64,000 bases of DNA from Adenophora triphylla var. japonica (Eukaryota > Streptophyta > Magnoliopsida > Asterales > Campanulaceae). Below are positions 20,481-31,292 of the stretch, piece after piece. Position 1 is the first letter of the stretch. Each line of letters starts with the position of its first letter. Made by a program: the position numbers and the translations under genes. The notes under the pieces are model-generated. The model was not told where the DNA came from, ran no database searches, and saw only the letters and a list, made by a program, of their open reading frames with translations. The stretch covers positions 372,001 to 436,000 of the forward strand of contig JAFEMH010001462.1 of assembly GCA_022495995.1 (NCBI GenBank). Direction: 5' to 3'.

Positions 20481-23400
20481 TCTTTAAAATAGTCTTTTGA
20501 GTCAACCTTCGTAGGATCTAGTACTTTTCTTTCACCTAAGTCCTTCCTGGACATTTGTCGTTGTAGTCCATTTTGGACATAGTGGTTAAATGCCTAACTT
20601 TTAATATAAGTCTTTTTTCTCTTCTTGCTAGACTCGAGACATCACTTGCGCACCCACGTTACACTTAATTGAAATGGTTTTATCCAAAATGATCACTTGT
20701 GTTGCTCAACCACTAATTCTTTGAAATGATTAATATTTAAATTAATCGGAGTGAGAAAATCAATTGATATCCTTCCCAAATTGGGGCTTACCAACTCCCC
20801 ATCTTGCATCTCATATGCTCACGTCCCTTTCATCATCATCCCCTCGTTGCTCGATGAATTTGCATGGATCTTTTCTCATTTAAAGCTTAAGCAAGCAATG
20901 AAGACTTAATCTTGTAGGGATTGCGGTTGAAGCCTTTCACCCATAGGAAAGCCATTACCTCACCCTCACTAAACACTACCCTTTCATTTAAAGATCGGCA
21001 TGTTTTGAAACCCTGTTTAGCCATCACCTTTGCTCCTTATTGAGAGAAGTTCAAGCAACGCCAAAGAAGTTAGCTTCAAGAGTCGGCGATGCATAAAATG
21101 TTCACGTTGTGAAGGAAGGAAAGATAATTCTCAACTCCTCAAAGAGGCCTTCCGAATTCTCAAAAGAAGGATTTTAAAATCCTCACAATCTCGGATATAA
21201 TTCCAAGCTCCTCGGGAAGCCTTCCAAAAAAAAAAAAAAAAAAAAAAAGCAAAAAAAAAAGAAGAAGAACCCAAAAGTCCCCGACTTCTCAAGAAGCTCT
21301 CCAATGATCAAAAGGAGCCTGAATTCTCGCAAGATCGCAAAAGGTTGTCGATAGCTCGGACTTCCTCTCACCATTACCCTAAATCAATCCTAAGCCATCC
21401 TCTCGATTTTAGAGGATACTCCCATTACCCTCGCCTTCGGCCAAAGTCAAAATTTGACCTCTCATTCTTAGAGGCAATTAATCTTCCCCGCCATAGATTT
21501 CCCAAACACATCCCTGCAAGCCAACCTCTCATCTTTAGAGGATCGGGCCAAGAAAGGCCCAAATTTCGACCTCTCATCTTAAGAGGTCATAATTTCCCAA
21601 ACCACCCGATGGCCGATCGAAGCCCTAAACCCAACTACAGCCCCTACCGATAGCATTTTCATTCTAATATCCTCGATGTCGGGATCAAATTAATGCTTCA
21701 TTGCTTGCTTAATTTGGAATCTAATTCATTTTGGTTCAAAATTACCAATCAAAGATTGTGCAAATTCAAATCTGATGTGAGTAAAATTCATTTCTACTCC
21801 ACAAACACTTGCCGTGGATGTCCCACTGGGGCTTCGCATCCGTGTCTTTCCTGGACACTCTAAGGGGATATGTTATCCAACTCTCCAATCCTCAAAATCC
21901 CCAAAGGACCTCAAAGTCTTGAATTTTCACACTCATTCTCTCTTCATTCGGGATATGCCCGAACTACGGCGACCCGAGCTCTTCATAATGGAGGGAACGT
22001 AGGCAACCGTAAATGGTCCTGGTCGAAATCACAAACAAATCCCCAAAAAAAAAAAAAAAAAAAAAATCCGGTCTCATCAAGGATCGTCCCTATACACTTT
22101 CTTCCGAGCTTGATTCTCGATATCGCTGGTTTTCTCCTTGTGATTAATCAAAATATTTGTTCATATCGTATTTAGGGATTGAATAACCCGAACATTAACA
22201 AAGGGTTTTAAGCAACTTTGTGATCATCATGAATAAGACAAGTTTTCAAGTGTCTCGACAAGTCTTCTTTCTACATCATAGGAAAATAGAGCCAAACATC
22301 AGTCTTTCTCGTCGCCAGGGGCTTCCATACACTTTTCCACACCTTGTGATGCTTATACTCTCTCAAAAGAGTCAAACCTAAAGCGAAAGTGTGTGTATAC
22401 ACAAAATCGGGATTCATTCTCACTTTTCGAAAGATGTGCCCCCGCACGTAAACATTTCGAGTCTTGTCCATTGGCCGGCCGACTAAGATCTCGAAAAGAT
22501 GGGTGCCTCCCCCTGGTCACATGACGACTCTGTCTCTGCAAGATCGCTTCCGAATTTCTTCACGCCGCTTGCTAAGCGGTTCTCCTGTGTTCTTCGTATC
22601 GCCTCTTCAAGCCGGGGCTTCTATAGTCATCTTTGGGTCCACATTGGGTTCTTCACTACGAGATAGACTCGCCAAGTCGCTTCTTCAAAATCTGACTTTG
22701 CCTACTCAGATCCGGGGCTTTGTCAAGATGGTCTTTTGGACCCGAATTTTATCAAGAAAGAATTTCAAATTTCGAACTTGGTACACGGCAGCCTTCCCGT
22801 AGCATCGGAATTCAAGATCGTGGTTTCTCCCGCATTAGCAATTCCATCAAATCATTCTCCGAACAAGGTTTCGGCCAAAGTCACAAACTCACCCAAATGA
22901 AAGAAGCGTCGCTCATATCGACGTGCCCTAGAGCCTCGTCAAAGACGCCTTCAAATGACCAAGAATGAGAGGGAAAATTTCAACCAAAACCCGGATCCGA
23001 ATCCAATCTCATCAAAATTGAGGTCCATGTGATACCGTCAACAAAACCTCATCAACAACCGCTGTTTAAACCGCGATCGAGGGCTCTCACCTCCCCACTT
23101 GCTCAAAATCTGTCCCAAACAGCTTCCAAACACATACATCCCAACGCATCCCTTTCATCACCATGCATCCCCACAAAAATCTCCCAAGGGCTCATGTAGC
23201 ATGCACAAAATTTGAATCAATAGGAAAAATCCTAAGTGATTGAAGATCATAAATCATAATTTCCCTGTCAAAAGCTTAGGCTAAGTGCATCTTCGAAAGC
23301 AAGTAAATGCATCATCACAATCATTTTTGGCTCTATGCATGCATCTGTCATCGTAAATGTCATATATGCATCTTCCTCTTCACTAACGAATGCAGGAATT

Positions 23401-23611
23401 CAAACGTGAAATCACATCCCCCTTTTTCGGTAAGGATGATCTTCACCAAAGACGCCCTCCAATATCCACAAATGGATGAAGACAGCCTCCAAGATCTACA
23501 TTTGGCAAAGACAAGCTCCGCGTCTATAACTTTCTAAGGACAACCTCCAATGTCCACAAATGGATGAACACAGCCCCCAATGAAGACCACCTCCAGTGTC
23601 TATCGTTCGGT
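20481..23611 (+). other. Element B 3' non-coding region, part 1
   Basis: No gene is supported. It contains poly-A tracts (21225-21250 and 22045-22065), a repeated phrase CCTCTCRTYTTAGAGG-like (21396, 21458, 21526, 21572), and one GAACTACG motif (21961-22007). Short ORFs here have no recognisable domain. Confidence 0.5.
21961..22007 (+). other. GAACTACG/ACGTAGG stem motif, copy 3
   Basis: Outer CTACG / CGTAG. The inner stem CTCTTC / GGAGGG has two G-T pairs and loop ATAAT. CAACC follows, as in copy 1. Confidence 0.5.
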
Positions 23612-24115
23612 CAGAGACGCCAAGTTCTCAAATACAAATCGGTCGAGACGCCAAGTTCTCAAAAATGCAAATCGGCCGAGAGACGCCAAGTTCTCAAATA
23701 CAAATCGGTCAGAGACGCCAAGTTCTCAAATACAAATCGGTCAGAGACGCTAAGTTCTCAAATGCAAATCGGTCAGAGATGCCAAGTTCTCAAATATAAA
23801 TCGGTCAGAGACGCCAAGTTCTCAAATACAAATCGGTCAGAGACGCCAAGTTCTCAAATGCAAATCGGTCAGAGACGCCAAGTTCTCAAAATACAAATCG
23901 GTCAGAGACGCCAAGTTCTCAAATGCAAATCGGTCAGAGACGCCAAGTTCTCAAATACAATTCGGTCAGAGACGCCAAGTTCTCAAATGCAAATCGGTCA
24001 GAGACGCCAAGTTCTCAAATACAGTTCGGTCAGGGACGCCAAGTTCTCAAATACAAATTGGTCAGGGACGCCAAGTTCTCAAATACAATGCGGTCAGAGA
24101 CACCAAGTTCTCAAA
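23612..24115 (+). repeat. 32-bp minisatellite in element B
   Basis: About 15-16 units of AAATCGGTCAGAGACGCCAA followed by GTTCTCAAATRC. The 253-residue ORF across it is a by-product of the array: 32 is not a multiple of three, so the peptide cycles through frames. Confidence 0.9.
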
Positions 24116-24389
24116 AGCAAGAAGTCCCAATGTGAAGACAAGCTCAACAACTTCTACAAGGTTGACGATCACCAGCAAGATGCAGACTCAACCAAACTCC
24201 TCCTTCAGGTCAAAATGCCTCCAAAGACAAAGAAATCGTCGGCAGAAACCGTCCCACGAATGGCAACCCAACAACTCTTCATCAACATCGCCCGTAGCCT
24301 CACTCCGTCCGGCAGCCTACAGTAAGCACAAAGACAGTATGAAAGCATATCTTAGTCAACTACTTTTCTAAAAGAACATTATCATCAAA

Positions 24390-26210
24390 TCTTAGGGCGA
24401 CTTCCCAAAAAACAGTCAAACCTCGGGTGACTCCCAAATGCCGTCAAACCATTAAAGACCATCCCCAACAGTTTTCGAACTACGTCCAGGCTTGATTCCC
24501 ACTCGGGATACGTAGGTAGCCTACCATAGGTCCAAATTGGGCCTTGACCAACACGGGCCACCCTTTTCCCCGATAGTTCTCGTAAGCCCGAATCTTCCCC
24601 AACGAGAACACCTTCAAATAGTCTCCCTCAGATACTAAACCTCGACTTAGAATCATACTCTTGAACTAGGTCCCCATTTAGGTTCATATTCCTGAACAAA
24701 ACCTCGATTTAGAATCATACTCCTGAACTAAGTCCCCATTTAGGTTCATATTCCTGAACTAAAATCCACAAAAGGACCATCCATCCCAAACCGTCAAAGG
24801 GAAATCATTTCAAATCAAGGTTCGAGGCACCTAAGACGCCATCTCCATGGTTTGAGGCACCTAAAACGCTATCACACACAACACTAGGAAAAGCGATAAA
24901 ATGCAATCATCCCCTAATTCGACAAACCAAAACCATAGGGCGACTTCCCCAAAATAGTCAGATCATAGGGCGACTTCCCCAAAATAGTCAAACCATAGGG
25001 TGACTTCCCAAAAATAGTCAGATCATAGGGTGACTTCCCAAAAATAGTCAGATCATAGGGCGACTTCCCCAAAATAGTCAAACCATAGGGTGACTTCCCC
25101 AAAATAGTCAGATCATAGGGCGACTTCCCCAAAATAGTCAAACCATAGGGTGACTTCCCAAAAATAGTCAGATCATAGGGTGACTTCCCAAAAATAGTCA
25201 GGTCTTAGGGCGACTTCCCAAAAATAGTCAGATCATAGGGTGACTTCCCAAAAATAGTCAAACCATAGGGCGACTTCCCCAAAATAGTCAAACCATAGGG
25301 TGACTTCCCAAAAATAGTCAGATCTTAGGGTGACTTTCCAAAAATAGTCAGATCTTAGGGCGACTTACCAAAAATAGTCAGATCATAGGGCGACTTCCCC
25401 AAAATAGTCAAACCATAGGGTGACTTCCCAAAAATAGTCAGATCGTAGGGTGACTTCCCAAAAATAGTCGATCATCGTAGGGCGACTTCCCCCAAAATAG
25501 TCAAACCATAGGGTGACTTCCCAAAAATAGTCGAGATCAGGGTGACTTCCAAAAATAGTCGAGATCATAGGGTGACTTCCCCAAAAATAGTCGATCATAG
25601 GGTGACTTCCCAAAACAGTCAAACCATAGGGTGACTTCCCAAAAATAGTCAGATCATAGGGTGACTTCCCAAAAATAGTCGATCATAGGGTGACTTCCCA
25701 AAAATAGTCAAACCATAGGGCGACTTCCCCAAAATAGTCAAACCATAGGGTGACTTCCCAAAAATAGTCAGATCATAGGATGACTTCCCAAAAATAGTCA
25801 GATCATAGGGTGACTTCCCAAAAATATTCAGATCATAGGGTGTCTTCCCAAAAATAGTCAGATCATAGGGTGACTTCCCAAAAATAGTCAAATCTTAGGG
25901 TGACTTCCCCAAAACAGTCAAACCATAGGGTGACTTCTCAAAAATAGTCAGATGATAGGGTGACTTCCCAAAAATAGTCAAACCATAGGGCGACTTCCCC
26001 AAAATAGTCAAACCATAGGGTGACTTCCCAAAAATAGTCAGATCATAGGGTGACTTCCCAAAAATAGTCAAATCTTAGGGTGACTTCCCCAAAACAGTCA
26101 AACCATAGGGTGACTTCCCAAAAATAGTCAAACCATAGGGAGACTTCCCAAAAATAGTCGGATCTTAGGGCGACTTCCCAAAAATAGTCAAATCATAGGG
26201 TCGACGACTG
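24390..26210 (+). repeat. 30-bp minisatellite in element B, about 42 copies
   Basis: Diverged starter units at 24390-24450, then a continuous array at about 24936-26205. The unit is CATAGGGTGACTTCCCAAAA plus ATAGTCAGAT. Two versions (AGTCAGATCATAGGG and AGTCAAACCATAGGG) often alternate, giving a partial 60-bp higher-order period. Because 30 bp is ten codons, the minus strand shows decapeptide ORFs (TIFGKSPYDL), which are not regarded as genes. Confidence 0.9.
24477..24521 (+). other. GAACTACG/ACGTAGG stem motif, copy 4
   Basis: Outer CTACG / CGTAG. Inner TCCC / GGGA with loop ACTC. TAGCC follows. It lies between the two minisatellites of B. Confidence 0.6.
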
Positions 26211-26228
26211 AAGATGGTCGAAAAACCC

Positions 26229-26272
26229 GAACTACGACTGGCTTGATTCCTCTTAAGGATACGTAGGTAGCC
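26229..26272 (+). other. GAACTACG/ACGTAGG stem motif, copy 5
   Basis: Outer CTACG / CGTAG. Inner TCCT / AGGA with loop CTTA, a compensatory change relative to copies 4 and 6. Confidence 0.6.
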
Positions 26273-26443
26273 TATCATTAGGTTCAGCCATCCGACCGAA
26301 AATGGTCATTTCCTATCCCCACAGAAAGCGGCCGAAAATGGTCATTTCCTATCCTCGACAGAGCGGATATACAATTTCAGCCATCGAGACCAAAATGGTC
26401 ATCTCCTATCCCCCAGTGCCATCATCTCCGTGGTCAAAGACCC

Positions 26444-26487
26444 GAACTACGATCGGCTTGATTCCCATTCGGGATACGTAGGTAGCC
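26444..26487 (+). other. GAACTACG/ACGTAGG stem motif, copy 6
   Basis: Outer CTACG / CGTAG. Inner TCCC / GGGA with loop ATTC. It lies 107 nt before the 3' LTR of B, matching the position of copy 2 in element A. Confidence 0.6.
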
Positions 26488-26579
26488 TATTGCTAGGTTC
26501 GGCCACCCGATCGCTCGATCATCCTGCCAAATATGGAGCCTTACTCTTATCGACGACCCCGCTTCCTTCGAAAGCGCCG

Positions 26580-26594
26580 TCGCCGAGGGGCTAC
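26580..26594 (+). other. Polypurine tract of element B
   Basis: TCGCCGAGGGGCTAC ends at the 3' LTR. A TATCGACGAC block lies about 25-40 nt upstream in both A and B. Confidence 0.7.
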
Positions 26595-28078
26595 TGTAAG
26601 TGCTCCAATTTGAGCTTGTTAGAATTTTCGTTAGAAAATTAACGAAAGTTATAACAATTCCAACAATTCCTAACATTCCTAACTTTTCTAACAAAGTAAG
26701 GGTAAAATGGGCATTGCCATTTAAAGTTAAACCAAGAAAAGAATCTCAAAAATCAAAAGAAATTGGAAAAATCCGAATTAAGAAAGTTGAAAAACAAAGA
26801 ATCGCCTTGAATTTTCAAAATATTCCTCCCGTCCAACAAAACCCTACATCAAAAGGATGAACAAAGGCACGCGTCGAACCCTATCCGCGCGGATATGATT
26901 GACACTCACAGTGTCCTATAAATTGAACCCTCCTCTCTCAGTTTACACAACACAATTTGATCACAGCAACGAAACTCTGGCGAAATATAGAGAGAAAACA
27001 GTGGGAATCCCTAGATTGCCACCATTTTCTCTTGAATCTTTCCCAATCTCCCTCCAAACACAAATCCAAACACCAAACCTTGATACTCCTCAAGCCAAAC
27101 ACCAAATCTTGATACTCCTCAAGTCAAATTCCAAGCCTAGGAAGATAGGGTGTCACCATTGGTAAAGCCCTCCTTCTCAAAACCCTAAAATCCTCTTTTA
27201 ACTTCTTGTTCATCTTGTTCTTCTTACTTGGATCTACTTGATGTCTAGTTTAACTTAATTTTTGACCCAAGATGGTCATCTTGAAGTTCATCTTCATGAA
27301 TGACCATCTCAAATGGTCCACATTTTAAATCTCTAGTTGATTTGTCTCTTTAATTTCATTTCTACAAAATATCCCCTTTCCCTTTGCAAAGGACATGTTT
27401 AAACCCCATAAATTCCCCAAGGATGACTTGAATATGATAACCACTTAACAAAAAGTAGTGGTATCAAGTCTAGGGAAGAAAATGGGGTGAACATAGATGC
27501 AATTCCCCCAAAAAAATCACATTTTCCCTCAAGAACATCTTGCTGTCCAGTAGCATTGTTCTGAGACCTCAGTCCATTTTCCTATTTTTTGGACCCAGTA
27601 AAACTTGGAATTGGGTGTTGACTACAAAATACTTTTTATAGCCAACATCCAGAGCTTTCCAGACATATTTTTATTTTATTTTTTGAGTGAGTAAAACTCC
27701 TTTTTTCAATTTTTCTCTTAGAGGCCAGTTCATCAGCTTCTGGAAATCCAGATTTCACATCTGAGATTTCCAGAAGGTTTTGACCCCTCAAATTACTTCA
27801 AAAATGGAAAGTTCCTTTTCAGAAACCCTATTTTGGGTGTTTTAAGCAACTTTCATTCTCGGACTTTCCCCAGATTCTGAGGTTTTGAAGCCTTTAAGTC
27901 CATTTCAAAGTCAAGGGTCAACTGCCTTCTTTCATTCTGGCATAATTGCTTTTCAAATCCAAAAATCTTTTGAATGCCAAGACTCAATCCAAAAATCACA
28001 CCAAAAATCTTGGGGATTGTTCAAACTCTTATAAAGAGTTCCCCATTTTTGTTTTTCTCATTTTCAACTCATTTTGGT

Positions 28079-28123
<45 letters not shown>

Positions 28124-28314
28124 CAAAGGATTTCAAATGTTTGGAAGACTCGTTTTGCGAGGCACGCCGGGTGCACACTAACGTCCTTCCCGACGCGTAA
28201 CATGACCTCCGAACCCAAATCTCTAATCTCGGACATTTTTCAAAGTTTTGGCCCTTAAAACAAAAATGGCGTGGCGACTCCGTTTGATTTCAAAAAAAAA
28301 TCGGGTACATCACA
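26595..28314 (+). repeat. Element B 3' LTR
   Basis: A near-identical copy of 15145-16863, followed by TSD ATAGG. Main differences are a small cluster near 26815-26865 and scattered single bases. The U5 primer-site-like TGGCGACTCCG is at 28272-28282. Confidence 0.9.
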
Positions 28315-28319
28315 ATAGG

Positions 28320-30900
28320 GCCATATGTCTTCCCTCAACTCATTTATCGTGGATGAATTCCCGGGAGCTTCGGCAGCTTGACGGATTCTGTCCCAGGATA
28401 CTGGCTTGGATGCCTCTGCGGGGAGGTAGCCCACAGTTTGACGCAGTTGTTCGAATGTCAGTGCACAATAGTGGTTGCCTGAACTGAACTGTGCGTTACT
28501 GACCCTCCGGGGGAGGTTGGAGAGTTCTCGGCTTAAGCGAACGGTCTCCTTGATCTCTTCACGGTATATCGCGTTCCTTTCCTTCTTGCTGAGCATACTC
28601 AGGGCATTCTGGAGTTGGGTCTGGCGATACTCGTGATTTGCTAGTTTTCCTCCACTCACGGGCCCGGATCAACCTTCTTGCAGGCGGAGCTGCGTCGAGA
28701 GTGAGTGCCCGTGTTTCTTCCCATGTGAGAATAGCGGTGCTTCTTTGAACTGCGTGCGGCAGCCTAGGTAAACCTCCATCGGGAGAGTTTTCTCCTCTCG
28801 CTTTATCTCGAGTGGCGGGTATGTCGGAAGGTGAGTACACGGCTTCCGGAACATCGGCCCATGTGGTTTAGTTCTTTGTCCCGGTTGATCGTTTACTGTA
28901 AACGAATGCCGTAGACTGTGGAATTTCCCTGAGTAGTTGCTCAAGACGAATCTCCATCCTCCTCTTGTTTTTAAATAGACCTTCCTCCCTGAGTTGGCCT
29001 TTCAATTTGAGTGTGGCAATGATCCGTTCCCATCCTCCCAGGACCCTTGGGAGTCCGGTTTTGTTGACTTCATGCCCGACTTGGAAAAGAATGGTTTCAT
29101 CGTCTTCATCGTCGCTTTCACAGAGAACTTGCTTTCCTCGGGAAGGTAAGTGCTGGGATTCGTTCTGCTGTGTCGTTCCATCTCCTAGGTCATTGGGACC
29201 GTTGACCACCCTTGCCTGGCAGAGGGGGTTGGATGAGAACAGACGGTAGTCAGGAAGTTGCCATGAGAAAAACTCTTGAGGTCGAACTGGTCTAGAGTGG
29301 CCTCTAGCTTTCTGTCTGAAGCTGCCTGTGACACTTTAAGGGCTTGGTCCCTGTAGGTCTTTCGAGCTTGATCTTCGTCCAAAAGACGACTTTCTTGAGC
29401 GGCTAGTTCCATGAGGGCTTTCCTTGCGAGACCTAGGCAGTCTCCGTAGGTGCGCATCGTCACGGCTAGTGTCCGGAGCTGTGATTACATTCAAATCGCC
29501 GAATGGCGGGAACACTTGGATTACGTTGACGAAGGAAGTCGGACTGGGACATTCCATGCGGCCTTCCTTGATCTCGATTACCAAGAAATTTGCCCATATC
29601 TGCTGGATTGACCCCACGAGGTATTGAATTGCAATGTTGACGGTCTCGTGATCTCGCTCGATCGCCAAGTCTATCAAAGCTAGCAATGACCGCGGGATGT
29701 CTCGAATCCGGCCGTGACGGCAGGGAGCAAAATCAAACCGGAGCATGTTGATGCTTTGAGGTGGTCATTTCCTATGTCGGAAGCCGACTCGGCTACGCCT
29801 TGCGGGAAGACCTTCACGAGATGTTTTCGGGGTGGCCGCCAAGCGTTCCCGAGGTTGATCTCGACTTGTAGCAGGGTGAGGAGCTTGGTCTCCTTCGCTG
29901 CTGCCCTTGGCCTTGGCGGCGTTTGAGGGTATAAGCTTGACCGACGGCACGGGCGGTTGCCACCGGGGCTAGTACTCGGAAGTAGGGATGAGCTCGAGCT
30001 CGCTTTTGGCCGGGCCTCGTTTACCATGAGCAGCGATCGTCGAGGGTGACCTTTGGTGTTGCGAGAATCCGACGATAACAGGATCGGATCCTTGGCCTCA
30101 TCGGGATATCTCGGAATAGATGATATTGACGAAGTCGTCGTCATTCACTTGATCGAGGGATTCCTCGTTGCGTGAATCACGTGCTTCCAATTGTCGGATA
30201 GCCGCCACATCGGACGTTGAGCTTGACAATTTCCATGGTATTGGAACCTTGGTCGTAGGTGACCTGATCGGAAGGAGTTCCATCCTCAAACCGAGCATGT
30301 GAATGCAGGTCTGCTTGCGTCACGCCGCATCTTCGACTCCGGAGAGTCCCGATTCATCGTCATCGACGCTCAATCCAAACGTGTAGGGGCGTATTGCGTC
30401 CGGTTGCGTTCTTGCCGGAGCGGTAGGAAAACATCATGCTCTTCGTTGGAGAAGAGGGGTGCAATGGTAGTTCCTCGTGGAGGACATCCCATACAACTTC
30501 CATGCATTCATCACGAGAATGATGGTGCTTGTTGACCTTTATTACAAAAACCTCTTCGCCTGGAGGGGCCAGAGAGTTGGTTTGGAGAATGCTGACGAAT
30601 CTCCGATTGGAGACTGGGGTTTATGTGCCCGCATCATGGCGATGTTCAGCGTTTCCTTCCAATCGCCTCCAAATGTTGGAAACGGCAGTTGAACTTGATG
30701 TATCTGGATCGCCTGTGGTCTGCCTGCTGAGTACGTTTACATAGTTGGCATCTCCGGACTACGAGGGATTCTCGATGAGATTTGCCCCGTAGTCCCTTGG
30801 TTGATTCGAAGGAGGTAACCCCGTGCACGAGTGCGGACACGCTTGGCTCTTGTCTCGGCTTCATTTCCTATGAGGAAACTATCCCCTCGGATGACTTCGA
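28320..30900 (-). pseudogene. Element C coding linker of unknown function
   Basis: Minus-strand coding-like DNA between the two protease modules. Segments include ALIDLAIERDHETVNIAIQY and VGSIQQIWANFLVIEIKEGR (about 29660-29560), a basic coiled-coil-like piece DQARKTYRDQALKVSQAASD (about 29380-29310), CESDDEDDETILFQVGHEV (about 29120-29070), RMEIRLEQLLREIPQSTAF (about 28960-28900), and RLSRELSNLPRRVSNAQFS (about 28540-28480). It runs in phase into the 15139 segment once element B is removed. I do not recognise the domain. Frames are broken several times. It could be an expanded Gag-Pro spacer or part of a second, recombined element. Confidence 0.5.
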
Positions 30901-31292
30901 GATCTCCCGCCGGTTAATGAACTTAACACACCGATGGAGAGTGGAAGCTATGGCTTTCATGTGGTGTAGCCAAGGGCGTCCCAAAGAGCCGTGAACTCGG
31001 ATGGAATGTCCATCACGTGGAATTTTGTCGGCACCATTTGGGTTTCGAACCGAGTTCCAGAGTTACCGTCCCAGGGATGGGACGAGACGAGTTGTCGTAG
31101 GCCTTGAGAGTCCGAGGCGACGGAATCGAGGTGGCTTTCATGGATGCGGAGAGCTCGCATCATGCCGAGAGGGAGGACATTAACGGCTGACCCGTTATCT
31201 ACCAATACTCCGTGGAGTGATATGGTGTTGAGTTTGAGAGTGATGTACTGAGCTTCGTTGCCCCGAGGCGTCTCTCGGTAAGTCTTCGTCAC
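30901..31292 (-). pseudogene. Element C protease module 1
   Basis: A retroviral-type aspartic protease segment with a clearer active site than module 2: HGVLVDNGSAVNVLPLGMMR (about 31215-31150; the usual Asp-Thr/Ser-Gly reads Asp-Asn-Gly). It is followed by MVPTKFHVMDIPSEFTALW. The frame is lost after 30957, but FIN-type C-terminal residues continue in another frame. It lies directly downstream of the gag remnant, the expected place for a Ty3/gypsy protease. That makes the protease-like module at 14195-14843 the unexpected one. Confidence 0.7.

Larger units (their letters stand above)
15145..28314 (+). mobile_element. Element B: large non-autonomous LTR retrotransposon
   Basis: A complete 13.2-kb element. 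LTRs 15145-16863 and 26595-28314 run TGTAAGTGCTCC ... TACATCACA. The 5-bp TSD ATAGG is at 15140-15144 and 28315-28319. The primer site matches tRNA-Arg (16865-16882). A degraded gag lies at about 18590-20480, then over 6 kb without coding capacity that includes two minisatellites, and a GCCGAGGGGCTAC polypurine tract. No pol domain is present. The leader (16883-18060) is clearly homologous, in inverted orientation, to the leader of element C (33790-34640), so B is probably a deletion derivative of a C-like family. The two LTRs are almost identical. Confidence 0.9.

Noticed and set aside
23564..24325. 253-residue plus-strand ORF over the 32-bp array
   Set aside because: A repeat by-product. 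The peptide cycles through three frames of the same unit and resembles no protein.
24914..25891. Minus-strand ORFs with decapeptide repeats (TIFGKSPYDL)
   Set aside because: They exist only because the 30-bp minisatellite unit is a multiple of three and lacks stops in that frame. There is no start context or domain, and the frame breaks wherever a unit has an indel.
24936..26205. Possible CRISPR-like array
   Set aside because: Units are contiguous with no unique spacers, no cas genes are present, and the setting is a plant retrotransposon.
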